Shown: positions 23,761-34,560 of the stretch, piece after piece
Layout: each line of letters starts with the position of its first letter
How positions within the stretch are numbered: position 1 is the stretch's first letter
Assembly (NCBI GenBank): GCA_051453625.1
Contig: JBOZIK010000001.1
Coordinates: 225,924,010-225,967,246, forward strand
Direction of reading: 5' to 3'
Origin: Welwitschia mirabilis
Lineage: Eukaryota > Gnetophyta > Gnetopsida > Welwitschiales
DNA length: 43,237 bases
Notes under the pieces: model-generated
Seen by the model: the letters and a program-made list of their open reading frames with translations, nothing else
What the model was told of the DNA's origin: nothing
Databases searched by the model: none
Program-made: the position numbers and the translations under genes

Positions 23761-23761
23761 G

Positions 23762-23764
23762 TTG
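23762..23764. repeat. Target-site duplication TTG, right copy
   Basis: This TTG directly follows the right CACTA end (...TATCGTG) and matches the left copy at 15,366-15,368. Confidence 0.85.
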
Positions 23765-24600
23765 TATGCATTACTAACCAACTTTTGGTGGAAGTGGCTT
23801 TGTTCAAGGCTTTTAATTACTTTTCATCTAAAGTTTTAAGTTGTGTAAGCCACATTTTGTTTTTAATATCAAATAATTCTAGATATTTGACTAGAGTCTT
23901 TAGCATAGGAATTTGAATTTGGATAGGAAAAACTACTTCAATGTCATAGATTAATTAAATAGTTGTTATTCTTATAGTATTTTTTACTATACTATAATAA
24001 GACTATAATGCTAAAGGTAGCTTCTTGTGCCATGATTTCACATTCTTTCACAACAACTTTTTGCAGTAGTTGATTATGGACTTATTAGTTACCTTAGCTT
24101 ATCCATTTGCTTAATGATAATGTTGCATTGAAAATTAGTGCTTTACACTAAATTTACTCAAGGAATTCCTTAACTTTGATGACCTGGATTATGGACCATT
24201 ATCAAAAGCGATGGCATAAGACATACCAAATCGAGTAATAATGTAATTAAGTATGAAATTTAGATTTTTTTAACATTTTTTGATATAATGGAATAGTTTC
24301 AACCCATTTAGAAAAGTATTTTATTGTGGTAAAGACAAATGCATATTTCTCTAATAAGGTAGACATGATAGGATTAATCAAACCCCTATTCCACTTTTTG
24401 AAAATCCAAATTGAATTAAAACAAAAGAGTTGAATAGGTAGATGATGTATTCTTCATGATAAGATCTAACATTTGAAATAATCATCACTTATAATTTTCT
24501 AGAAATAACTAGCCTTATCACATATTTCAATAGTGATATTTCCCCCTATTGAGGTCCACATAATCTAGCATGTGTTTTCTTTATGGCATAAGTGGATTTA
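23765..24600 (-). pseudogene. Tat integrase, zinc-finger and catalytic core
   Basis: On the minus strand a CGPQ-like zinc-finger piece lies near 24,560. FSKSGIGV follows near 24,400, then EKYAFVFTTIKYFSKWVETI near 24,290-24,345. Next is ITRFGMSYAIAFDNGP near 24,187-24,240, where the family has a second catalytic Asp in S-D-N-G, here F-D-N-G. SSKLRNSLSKFS follows to about 24,150, and the domain then decays to HQKLVSNAYN at the CACTA junction. The insert at 24,601 separates this part from the RNase H domains at higher coordinates. Confidence 0.88.
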
Positions 24601-24642
24601 TGTAAAACCCCAATTTTAAACAGTTGCAAAAACTTCAAACTA

Positions 24643-24657
24643 GTTCTGATACCAAAA
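24643..24657 (-). promoter_or_regulatory. PBS-like sequence captured inside the LTR
   Basis: The minus strand reads TTTTGGTATCAGAAC, one base off the plant initiator-tRNA-Met site TGGTATCAGAGC. It directly follows an LTR-like end TGGACGTTACA. It lies 57 bp inside the outer LTR end, and the same arrangement recurs in the other LTR at 30,194-30,208. Confidence 0.8.
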
Positions 24658-25693
24658 TGTAACGTCCATATTTTTAACTTTAAAGGTTCGAACGTTACTT
24701 ATTTAGTAAGAATTAAGTCTTCACAAGATAATTTGATGGTATTAAAATAATTAACATCATCCTACACATACATAATTGTGATAGTGTTTAAATAATTATT
24801 AATACTCTTCATAAATAAAATTTTAATAATACTTTAATAATTATTAATACCCATTATCAAACCTATTTATGATAATAGTTAAATAATTTTTAGAGCAGGA
24901 GGAAAACATATGATCTTAGGTTTCATTTTTAATAAATAGATATTAATATCACATTGAAGGCATAATCTTAATATTCTATACTCATAATTAGACTTATAAT
25001 CTTTAAGAAACATTTGCAAGTGGTGCCATAAATAAATTGTCAAATTCATATGATAACAAAAATTAATTTAAGAAAAGACAAGCACAATTACATTCAATGC
25101 ATCTTTCAAGGTAAATACATAAATAAAGATTCAAGATTCTGAATAAAGTTACTTAAGAAAGGAATGAAGAATATGTACTCAAATTTTCATGTTTCATTGC
25201 AAAAATGTTCAAGTAAAAATCCATTATTTAATATAATGTAAATCCTCAAAGTAGAATTCATAAAATGTAAGTTATACATATAATAGAATGGAGTTTATGT
25301 TTCATTACAACCATGGCACATTAAGCATAAATACATATTGCATTTTCATGAAACTTAGAAATATGACACCAAGTATTGTAACAAATAAGAATCTTCATTG
25401 CTTAATAAGAATTTTTCATAAACATTGGAGCAAAAATCCTCCACATCCATATGCCCACTTCAGCATTTACTCTAGAATTTCCATCCATNNNNNNNNNNAA
25501 GTATAAGATGAGAACTGTGAAAATATCATAGCTCTTAGTATGGTCTAAGCACGAATATGTATTTTGATAAGAATATTTAAGAATTAAGATAGAAAATAAA
25601 AATCAAGACTTTAAAAAGATAAAGATATATTACAGACACTGACCTTATGGTTATGAATGAGAATATTAAATATAATAAATAACTCAATCACTT

Positions 25694-26025
25694 CACTACC
25701 TCATTTGATGATCTATAAATCCCACTATCTCATTCAGCGATCTATGGTTCTCATATAATATTTAACTTCAATGCCTTAGTGATCTTTGAAGCCCACTGTC
25801 TCATTCAGCAATCTGTGATTCTCATAATAATATAATTATATAATCTTAATTTTTATTAACTTTACTTCTTTATTTAGCAAACTGTGAAGTCCACTGCCTC
25901 ATTAGGTAATCTATGTTAATATAATATCCCTAGTACCTCATTTGGTGATCTATGGGATTCTCTCTTCATTGCCTCATTTGGTGATCTGTGAAGTCAATTG
26001 CCTCATTTAGTGATTTGTAAAAATC
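25694..26025. repeat. Nine-core LTR minisatellite, copy in the 3' LTR
   Basis: Nine cores resemble CACTGCCTCATTTGGTGATC followed by TGTGAAGCC (29 bp). Some are adjacent, others are separated by A/T-rich spacers. The 5' LTR has nine cores in the same order with the same spacers, so the array was fixed before this insertion. Confidence 0.85.
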
Positions 26026-26108
26026 CATTATCATAAGTTTAAATAAACAATATCATGAAGCTAAGATAGGTTTGATTACAACATAACACCTTGACATAGA
26101 TTTCAACA

Positions 26109-26650
26109 NNNNNNNNNNNNNNNNNNNNNNNNNNNNNNNNNNNNNNNNNNNNNNNNNNNNNNNNNNNNNNNNNNNNNNNNNNNNNNNNNNNNNNNNNNNN
26201 NNNNNNNNNNNNNNNNNNNNNNNNNNNNNNNNNNNNNNNNNNNNNNNNNNNNNNNNNNNNNNNNNNNNNNNNNNNNNNNNNNNNNNNNNNNNNNNNNNNN
26301 NNNNNNNNNNNNNNNNNNNNNNNNNNNNNNNNNNNNNNNNNNNNNNNNNNNNNNNNNNNNNNNNNNNNNNNNNNNNNNNNNNNNNNNNNNNNNNNNNNNN
26401 NNNNNNNNNNNNNNNNNNNNNNNNNNNNNNNNNNNNNNNNNNNNNNNNNNNNNNNNNNNNNNNNNNNNNNNNNNNNNNNNNNNNNNNNNNNNNNNNNNNN
26501 NNNNNNNNNNNNNNNNNNNNNNNNNNNNNNNNNNNNNNNNNNNNNNNNNNNNNNNNNNNNNNNNNNNNNNNNNNNNNNNNNNNNNNNNNNNNNNNNNNNN
26601 NNNNNNNNNNNNNNNNNNNNNNNNNNNNNNNNNNNNNNNNNNNNNNNNNN
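26109..26650. other. Assembly gap, 542 N
   Basis: The gap lies inside the 3' LTR of the nested element. The other LTR has only about 9 bp at the same place (between TTTCAACA and CAAGGTGAGTACG near 31,641-31,655). Frames drawn through this gap are meaningless. Confidence 0.98.
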
Positions 26651-27455
26651 CAAGATGAGTACGATAGGATTTAATCATGAATTTTTATTTCATGTAATAA
26701 AGATAATTTCAAGATATCAGAAAATGAACAATTAAAGATGAGGTATGCATGAACACAGAGTTTTTCTTATTTAAGAAATACATAATTTAACAATCAACTT
26801 TCAAGAATACATACACATCTATCTCAAAAAACAAATGCATAAGAAATGACCATCAAGGAACTACAAGAGTGTAGAACCTTACCTATATATGTTTAAGCTC
26901 TTCAAAGATCTTCTAAGTTCTAAAGCTCCTAAGCTTCAAGATTTCAAGGCAAGGTTATTTCAAAAAATAAAACTAAACTTGAAGGAGGAAGAAATCTATT
27001 TAGAGTAAGAGAATGTGGGCAAGATGACAAGACTCAAGAATATGAAAGGACACATCATGAGACAACAGTAAGAGGGGGGTTACATAACATCTCATAAAGG
27101 CTTTCTTGGCTATCGGTGCTTTTAATAATATAAAAAATGCTTCACATTTAATCATAATAATGAAGAAAAATAAATAACAAACCTCTACAATTTACATTTA
27201 AATGTATAAATTTCAGGAAAGTGCAATAAAATGAAAATAAATGAAATCATTACTACTACAAGAACATTCTTGAAAATTATAAGTATTATTTTTAATCATG
27301 ATAAAAGGAAATTAAGGCATAACTTAATATAATAGCATATTAAAAACATAATATTTAGATCAGTTGGAGAATTTAAAATAATTAAATATTTATAAATATA
27401 TCATTAAACTTAATCTTTATAACTTTTTAAAATAAGTAAAAATGTGGACATGACA

Positions 27456-27472
27456 TTTCTCACCTCCTTAAG
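27456..27472 (-). promoter_or_regulatory. Polypurine tract of the nested element
   Basis: The minus strand reads TTAAGGAGGTGAGAAA directly before TGTCATG, the LTR start. The preceding words CAAGTTTCAAGGACAAAAC are typical of the end of a plant gypsy coding region. The tract fixes the inner border of the 3' LTR. Confidence 0.82.
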
Positions 27473-29560
27473 AAGTTTTGTCCTTGAAACTTGCTAAAAG
27501 ATTAGGTCTCCACTAACTAACATCTACTTTGTCTCTTAAGGTATTACTTCTATAGATTTGTTGTATTATATTAATCTTGAAAATATTCTCTACACATGTA
27601 TTAAAGGTTTCCATTATAGACATATAGATGTTCACAATCTTCCTAAGATTAATTTTTCAATTTAAGCTATAATTGATGTCCTCATACATAACATGGATCA
27701 TGTCATCTTACTAAGCACTTCACAGTATATATATAAAGCCATATTCCTCCTTCTTCATTTGATAAACTTATATTGAAAGTTCTTCTTGATTACCTTCATA
27801 TTGGAAGTAGTTGGTATAGGCTAGTTATTAGCTTCACACCATTGTTCTTTAACAATCAAGTTCATGCAGTTTATTCTAAGTCATTGATATCATCAATCCA
27901 AGGCTTTATAAAAATTATCCTTACATTAAGTTAGATGTCCAATTACTTCATCATAATACTAAACTTCACAGCATATTGTTTTGAAATTTACACAACTCTT
28001 TTGTTATTTATTATCTTTAAGCCTTTTTCATTTTCTAGGTTTAAAATGATCACTTGATTAGAGAAAAGGTTATAAACTAGCATATTTCTCATGTAAGAAA
28101 TTTCTAAGAAAAAAGTTGAATACACTTATAGATAAGTTGAACCATTTAATTTCATAAGCCAAAATATCTCAATGACCTCCCTATGTTAACCAAAGCACCA
28201 TGTGCTTAAACCATTAAGTCTAAAACTATAACTCAAGTTAGTAAGACTAGAATCTATTACTCTAAATGGTGACACATACTTCTCAAGTTGTTATGTAGAA
28301 ATTTCTCAAACTTAAGTTTCAAAATTATAGACTTCTTCGACATTATACATCTTTCTTGATTCTTGAGCACTTCTTCTTTCAAGATTCATTAACAATTCTC
28401 CATGTACAATCTAGTTGAATTTCCACTTTAATGATTTATATGGATGATATAGCATCTAAAAGTCTAATGAGTCAATAATAGAATGTGTGAAATAAGGCTA
28501 TGAAAGTATAGATCAAATAAGCATACAAAGGATTTTAAATTAATTAAGAGTGAGCAAAGTCTAGATGTAAGGTTAGAGTGCATAATCCATCTAAATAAGA
28601 TTATAAACTTTAATCATATAATAATAGTATTAATTAGTTAAGACTTATCATGTAGCTAAGAATCATAAGATGCATGCCATTAGTAACTGCAAATGAGGGC
28701 TCAATTAATGTAAGAATTTCTTAAGACAAAGGATTACTTTAAGATTTACTAACAATAGAATATAAGCTAATCAGATAAGCCAAAGTGTTAATCCATTAAT
28801 GCAAATAATAAATCATGATAATATAAAGAGAATATTTTTCATGTTAATGAGGCAAAAATTCAACTATATCTTCCTTAAATGCTAGAAGGTTTTTCTTTGG
28901 TAGGGATAAAGAATTAATTCATTGCATTGAATTTTCATTCCAACTTACTTTATTAACAAAATTAATTTCTATACCATTTTAGATTACTTTGTTTTCTTAT
29001 CTAAGAAAATTTCATTCTTCTTCATTTGTCCATATAATTTCATTAATATTTAATCACAACTATCTCATCTTGTATCTTCATAAACTTAATACTTAACATG
29101 ATACTATATCTTCTTCGATACATTTTTGATATCATAAATAATAAATCTTTCATAAAAAATTTTAATAGGTGAGGAAGAAAAATTAACTTGGATAAGGACA
29201 ACCACTAAATCTGACTAGATGAGTTCTTTTATACACTTGTTCTAGGTGCTTCTTGTTTCTTCCTTTCAAAGTAGTTTCTGACATATAGAAAAAATTCCAT
29301 GCCCTTGAAATCATTAGTTGTATTTTTAAGAGTAATTATTTCTTAATAGTATGACAAAACTATCTATTTCTTAAGTTGGATAGGTTTGCTTCCTTCCTTA
29401 AAGTTTATGTGTTTCTCTAGTATTGACTAAAGCATTATTTACTCCACGTCTTCCTATGATCATACCTATACTCTAAGTGAGTGGTTTCTTCCAAGATTGC
29501 ATTATTGTAATATCTTGAAATACTCTTATTTTTTGTCTAATATTTTAATTCATGATGCAT
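27473..29560 (-). pseudogene. Interior of the nested element, 3' part: eroded pol end
   Basis: No RT or RNase H block is found. Near 28,240-28,290 the minus strand reads LEKYVSPFRVIDSSLTNLSY, which resembles the 'GPF.I...G.LAY' segment at the end of plant gypsy integrases. The rest is unrecognised. If correct, most of pol was lost by deletion and only its tail remains before the polypurine tract. Confidence 0.4.
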
Positions 29561-29880
29561 AATTATTCACTAATTTCGACCTTCTCTAAGGTTTTACAAT
29601 TGTCTTCTATTGAATGATTTAACTTATCATCATATTTCTACATTCTAGCATATAGTTTCTCTTCTAACAAGTTGATAAGTAGTGAAGTTGAATGATTCTA
29701 ATTTGTTTTACACACATATCAATCATGCTTCCACATGTGCCATGTTGTTGACACCTTAGAAAGTTAAAGGATTCATCCTCTTAACTTCCACCATCATAGA
29801 GTTGCTATCTTCCCATTTATTTCTTACTCATAAGTTCATCTACTAGGTTGCTAATTGAATTTATTAAAGTTGTAACTTTA
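29561..29880 (-). pseudogene. gag-like remnant of the nested element
   Basis: The minus strand reads EVKRMNPLTF, a stop, GVNNMAHVEA, a stop where the family has Trp, then LICV near 29,720-29,800. This matches the start of Ty3/gypsy gag domains (N-P-P-x-F ... A-x-x-W). It lies about 270-590 bp after the primer-binding site, the expected place. The following residues are scrambled by indels. It shows the element belongs to a gag-bearing gypsy family. Confidence is moderate. Confidence 0.55.
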
Positions 29881-30135
29881 GTTGATTAGTTGAATACCCT
29901 ACTTGGGGTTATATTAACCTCATGGGGATTAAGCTATACATATTACAAGCCTAAATGTTCATTTTAAAACTTGTGACTTAAATAGAATTAAGCCAAGTGA
30001 TTTTTATAACATTAACACTACTTAACCCTTGTGAAATTATCAAACTGATAATACTCATGTGTAGTGAGTTTGTCAACCTATACTCTAACATTAATATGAC
30101 TTTACAATATATATTTCTAGCACAATCACAACCTA

Positions 30136-30151
30136 GGCTCTAATACCAAAA
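30136..30151 (-). promoter_or_regulatory. Primer-binding site of the nested element
   Basis: The minus strand reads TTTTGGTATTAGAGCC directly after the outer LTR end. It matches the initiator tRNA-Met site TGGTATCAGAGC except for one C-to-T change. It marks the 5' border of the interior. Confidence 0.82.
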
Positions 30152-32374
30152 TTTAAAACCATAATTTTTAATTATTAAAAAAACTTCAAACTAGTTCTAA
30201 TACCAAAATGTAACACTCATATTTTTAACTTTAAAGATTCGAATGTTACTTATTTAGCAAGGATTAAGTTTTCATAAGATAATTTGATGGTATTAAATAA
30301 TTAAAATTGCCATACATATACATAATTGTGATAGTGCTTAAATAATTATTAACACTCTTCATAAATAGAATTTTAATAATACTTTAATAATTGTTAATAC
30401 CCATCATCAATCCTATTTATGATAAAAGTTAAATAATTTTGAGAGGAGGATCCAAAAACATGATCTTAGGTTTTATTTTTAATAAATATATATCAATATC
30501 ACATGAAACACATAATACCAATATTCTATACTTATAATTAGACTTAAAATCTTCAAGAAATGTCTGCAAGTGGTGCCATAAATAAATTCTCAACTTCATA
30601 TGTTAACAAAAATTAATTCAAAAAAAGACAATCACAATTACATTCAGTGCATCTTACGAGGTAAATACATAAATTAAGGTTCAATATTATAAATAAAGTT
30701 CTTTAATAAAGGCATGAAGAATATGTACTCAAATTTTCATGTTTCATTGCAAAAATCTTCAAGTAAATGATCCATTATTTAATAAAGTATAAATCCTCAA
30801 AGTATACTTTTTAAAATGCAAGTTATACATTTAATAGAATGTAGTTTATCTTTCATTACAACCATGGCACATTAAGCATAATTATATATTGCATTATCAT
30901 AAAATGTAGGCATATGACATCAAGTATTGTAACAAATAAGAATCTTAATTACTTAATAATATTTGTCATAAACACTGGATCAAAGGTCCTCCACATCCAT
31001 ATGTCCACTTCAACAATTACTCCAAAATTTCCACCTATCATACAAAAGTATGGAATGATAACTATGAAAATATTATAGTTTCTAGTATGGTCTATGCAAG
31101 AATAGGTAGTTTGATAAGAATCTTTAAGAATTAAGATAGAAAAGACAAATCAAGAATTCAAGAAAATCAAGATATATTATAGACACTAAAGAATATTAAA
31201 TATAATTTTTAACTCAATCACTTCACCACCTCATTCAGTGATCTGTGAAGCCCACTACCTCATTTGGCGAGCTGTGGTTCTCATATAATATTTAACTTCA
31301 CTCCCTCATTTGGTGATCTGTGAAGCCCACTGCCTCATTTGATGATCTATTATTTTTGTAATAATATAATTATATAATATTAATTTTCATTAACTTCACT
31401 TCCTTGTTTAGCAGTTTGTGAAGCCCACTACCTCATTAGATGATCTATGATAATATAATATCCTCACTACCTCATTTGGTGATCTATGGAATTTTCTATT
31501 CACTACCTCATTCATCAATCTGTGAAGTCAACTACCTTATTTAGTGATTTATGAAAATTCATAATCATAAGTTTAAACAAATAATATCAAGAAGCTAAGA
31601 TAGGTTTAACCATAGCATAACACATTGACATAGATTTCAACAACAAGATGACAAGGTGAGTACGATAGGATTTAATCATGAATTTTCATCTCATACAAGA
31701 AAGTTAATTTTAAGATATCAAAAAAAGGGCAATTAAAGATGAGATATGCACCAACATAGAGTTTTCTTATTCAAGTAATACATGATTTAACAATTAACTT
31801 AGAGGAATACATACACATTGAGCTCAATAAACAAATGCATAAAAAAGGACCATCAAGGAAATACAAGAGTATAGAACCATACCTGTATATGTTCGAGCTC
31901 TTTAAAGATCTTCTAAGTTCTAAATCTCTTAGACCTCCTAAGCTCAACCCAAGATTATTTTAGAAAAAAAACTAGACTTGAAGGATAAATAAATATATTT
32001 AAAGTGAGAGAACATGGGTAAGTTAACAAAACTTAAGAATACAAAAGATTACATCATGAGCCAACAGTAAGAGGGAGGTTACATAACGTCTCATAAAGGC
32101 TTGTCTAGCTACCAGTGCTTTTAATAATATAAAAAAATTATTCACATTAAATCATAATAATGAGGAAAAATAAATAATAAGCCATCATAATTTACATTTA
32201 AATGCATAAATTTTAAGAAAGTGCAATAAAATGAAAATAAATGAAATCATCACCACTACAAAAACATTCTTCAAAATTATAAGTAATATCTTTAACCATG
32301 ATAAAAGAAACTTAAGGCATAATGTAATATAACATCATCTCAAAAACATAATATTTAGATTAGTTGGAGATTTT
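30152..32374 (-). repeat. 5' LTR of the nested element, cut by a gap
   Basis: It aligns with 24,601-27,340 throughout: the same 57-bp LTR-end/PBS duplication (30,152 and 30,209), the same nine-core array, and the same ACATAATATTTAGAT end region. About 85 bp at its outer end would fall into the following 94-N gap. Unlike its partner it has no gap in the middle, so it is the better reference for the family. Confidence 0.85.
31224..31560. repeat. Nine-core LTR minisatellite, copy in the 5' LTR
   Basis: Nine cores of the CACTACCTCATTTGGTGATC type sit in the same order and with the same spacers as in the partner LTR. Cores 1 and 3 are closest to the consensus. Confidence 0.85.
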
Positions 32375-32468
32375 NNNNNNNNNNNNNNNNNNNNNNNNNN
32401 NNNNNNNNNNNNNNNNNNNNNNNNNNNNNNNNNNNNNNNNNNNNNNNNNNNNNNNNNNNNNNNNNNNN
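32375..32468. other. Assembly gap, 94 N
   Basis: The gap hides the outer end of the nested element's 5' LTR and its junction with the Tat element, so the target-site duplication cannot be read. Confidence 0.98.
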
Positions 32469-32679
32469 TAGACATCTTTTATTAAATTTTTTTATGATTG
32501 ATCTTGAGTCATAAAAAAGTATTGGCTTAGTTCTTAAAGTTTCACTTCTATAGTGATGAGATATTTTCTAGTAAATTTTAATTAGTAAGCTAATTTATAG
32601 GAGTGTTATATCACTGTTGTTTACTCTAGTATCTTTTATCAATTAACTTACTTCATATTGCAATACTCTAGATAAGTTG

Positions 32680-33115
32680 TTATTAAGTGTTCATCAATGA
32701 AATTTTGACTGACATCCATGCACATGATGTACTTTTTATGGGATGGGTCTCTAAAGCATGTTTATGTGAATTTACAAGATAGTCCATGAATTGGTGTTTG
32801 TTTTTGGGATGACTATAATTTTACATAACTTAAATAATATAATAAGCTATTTTACCTTTTTAAAATATGCATCTCCCAACCTATCTTTGTACTTGCCTAA
32901 GGCTTGGTTAATGATTATTTACAAGTCATCAAAAATGTGTAATTTCTTAAAAACTGCTTAAATAACTAGCATAATTCCTCTTATTAATGTCTCATATTCA
33001 ATGATGTTGTTTGTATAATGATAATTTAGCTTAAAAGAGAATGATAAGATGGTTTTATTCTTCAAAAACAAGACTACTCCTATAAACCCACCATTTTAGT
33101 TGGGTGTAACTTTAA
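32680..33115 (-). pseudogene. Archaeal-type RNase H remnant (Tat element)
   Basis: On the minus strand GFIGVVLFLKNKTILSFSFK lies near 33,040-33,100, then TNNIIEYETLI near 32,990-33,020, and VFKKLHIFDDL-stop-IIINQALGKYKD near 32,880-32,955. These match the second RNase H of plant Tat elements (GG.GVVL, NN.AEY.AL, LG.Y). The first and third acidic blocks are damaged. In the family this domain follows the ordinary gypsy RNase H, as here. Confidence 0.88.
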
Positions 33116-33149
33116 AAAATATTAATGCATTTTAATTCTTTTTAATCTC

Positions 33150-33700
33150 AATGAGATAAATTTCCTTATCTAGGAATTATTTAGAATCATTAGAGGTTTT
33201 ACTTTCAGTTTAACCAAGAGAACCACCATTTCGTTTTCTATACACTTTTCTTTAACTAATTTTTATGATTGAAATTTCAAGTTAAACTCAATAAGGATCG
33301 ATGTTTATTTAGTCAGTAATGTACTTTTAGAGACGTATTTGATTAGAAATTTGAGTATGTTCTAGTTGTTAAACATAATTATTTTGTTTCCCATCATGTA
33401 AAGATGAAACTTTTATGAAGCAAATACTAGACTCAAACATGCCTTTTTCACATCAGTGTAGTTTTGCTCATACTGCTATAATGTCCTTTTGATGTAGTAG
33501 ATTGGATGATCTCCATGAAGTTTATCATGAACTCGTCCACCTCTTAGTTTTGTAATGGGGATTCTTCATCACTCTGGTATCATACATGCTCTCATATGTC
33601 ATAGTCTTCTTTGGCTTTAATTAAGTTTATCTATTTAAAAAATTATCACACTAATTGATGATGGAGTATATGTAAATAAATATAAAAAGAGTAATCTGGT
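33150..33700 (-). pseudogene. Gypsy RNase H remnant (Tat element)
   Basis: The minus strand contains an eroded 'YY.SR.L..AE..Y...EK' block near 33,460-33,530, then KACLSLVFAS near 33,430-33,460, then HLYMMGNKIIMFNN near 33,380-33,420. KFLIKYVSKSTLLTK and ILIEFNLKFQS follow to about 33,265, with ENEMVVLLV at 33,215-33,240. These are the middle and end of the RNase H and the connection that follows it in Tat and Athila pol. The first catalytic block is not readable. Confidence 0.82.
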
Positions 33701-33879
33701 CTAGGCAAAATCAGGATAAGTGTGGACATTAAGTACTTTTTAATCCTATCAAAATCATTTTGGTAATTCTCATTTCATTTAAACTCACTATCTTTCTTAA
33801 GTAAGTGCATGAAAGGCTTAAATTGATCTATCAAAATTGAGATCAATTAACATATCACTTGCAACCTACCTTGTAGACT

Positions 33880-34560
33880 CCACAACTATTTTAGATTTCA
33901 TGGTAGTGGCATATTAATAACTATCTTGGTCTTGTCTGAATTAATTTTTATGCCTCTTTTTAATACCATAAAGCCCAAGAGTTTTCTTTATGGCATTTGC
34001 TTATGTAAAGAAATGATTTAAGTTACTAGGATGATTAATGATTATCTTTGATTTAATCATAACATTATCCATGTTGTATTTCACACTTAGATGGATCATG
34101 TTATGAAATATGTGCATCATTACATGCTAGTATCTTACACTGGCATTCTTTAATCTAAAAGGAATTATGACATAATAGAAGAGATACCATGATGTTATAA
34201 AAGTTATTTTGTACTAATCTATGAGATTAATGAATATCTAATTATAACCTAAATAATCATCCATGAATGATAAGAGGTCATAACTAGAAGTGTTATTTAA
34301 TAGGATGTCAACATTTTATGAAGGATTAGTTATCCTTCAAGGTAATTTTATTTATATTATTATAATTAATATGAGTCTTGATCTAGTCATTCTTCTTTAG
34401 AATGACCATTATGTTTAATAATGAATTTGAATAGTCTACTAGTTAGATGAAACTAGTAGTCAAAAGATGCTCTAGATTCTATTTCACTAGTAACACAAGA
34501 TGATGGTTAAGCTTTTTAATCTTCCATTTTATTTGGATTGTGTTTATATTTAGGATAATG
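33880..34560 (-). pseudogene. Reverse transcriptase remnant (Tat element)
   Basis: Minus-strand blocks in order are HSWMII near 34,255-34,275 (the 'SFMDAYSGY' region with a frameshift), YYVIIPFRLKNASVRY near 34,130-34,180, HIFHNMIHL near 34,090-34,115, KYNMDNVMIKS near 34,040-34,080, and GLYGIKKRHKN near 33,945-33,980. The YVDD catalytic box has become M-D-N-V, with the second Asp lost. The linker 'PF.LKNA.A.YQ..M...FHDMIH' is characteristic of the Tat and Athila branches of plant gypsy elements. Confidence 0.9.

Larger units (their letters stand above)
15369..23761. mobile_element. CACTA DNA transposon (about 8.4 kb) with TTG target duplication
   Basis: The left end reads TACTACAAGAAAAATAACC, the CACTACAAGAAA end with the first C changed to T. 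The right end read inward is CACGATACGAAATATAGGC. The 23-bp ends agree at about 16 positions. TTG stands on both sides (15,366-15,368 and 23,762-23,764), the 3-bp duplication expected for CACTA elements. Both ends carry subterminal arrays of AAGGCATTT/GCCTTAAAA words. The 7.5-kb interior holds no transposase I can name, so it is either non-autonomous or decayed past recognition. Confidence 0.85.
24601..27455 (-). repeat. 3' LTR of the nested element (2,855 bp including gaps)
   Basis: On the minus strand it starts TGTCATGTCCACATTT at 27,455, directly after a polypurine tract, and ends ...GGGGTTTTACA at 24,601. A second LTR-like end (...GGACGTTACA) followed by a PBS-like TTTTGGTATCAGAAC lies 57 bp inside. 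Both are included because the other copy has the true PBS only after the outer end. The LTR carries a nine-core minisatellite, a 10-N gap (25,489-25,498) and a 542-N gap (26,109-26,650). Confidence 0.85.
24601..32468 (-). mobile_element. Nested LTR retrotransposon with long LTRs and short interior
   Basis: Two direct repeats (24,601-27,455 and 30,152-32,374, the latter cut by a gap) flank 2.7 kb. On the minus strand the order is LTR, PBS (TTTTGGTATTAGAGCC), interior, polypurine tract, LTR. It sits inside the Tat element between its archaeal-type RNase H and its integrase, in the same orientation as the host. The high-coordinate end falls in the 94-N gap. The interior keeps a gag-like stretch but no RT, so it is internally deleted or non-autonomous. 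By eye the LTRs agree at about 87% over a sampled 120 bp. Confidence 0.85.

Noticed and set aside
25694-26025. Centromeric satellite
   Set aside because: The array is short, lies inside an LTR, and is matched core by core in the partner LTR.
26039-26678. Minus-strand frames of about 190-200 codons
   Set aside because: They consist almost only of N from the 542-base gap.
30180-30230. Inner LTR end at 30,209 as the true border of the nested element
   Set aside because: In the 3' LTR the Tat sequence resumes only after the outer end at 24,601, and the better match to the tRNA-Met site in the 5' copy follows the outer end, so the outer end is the real border.
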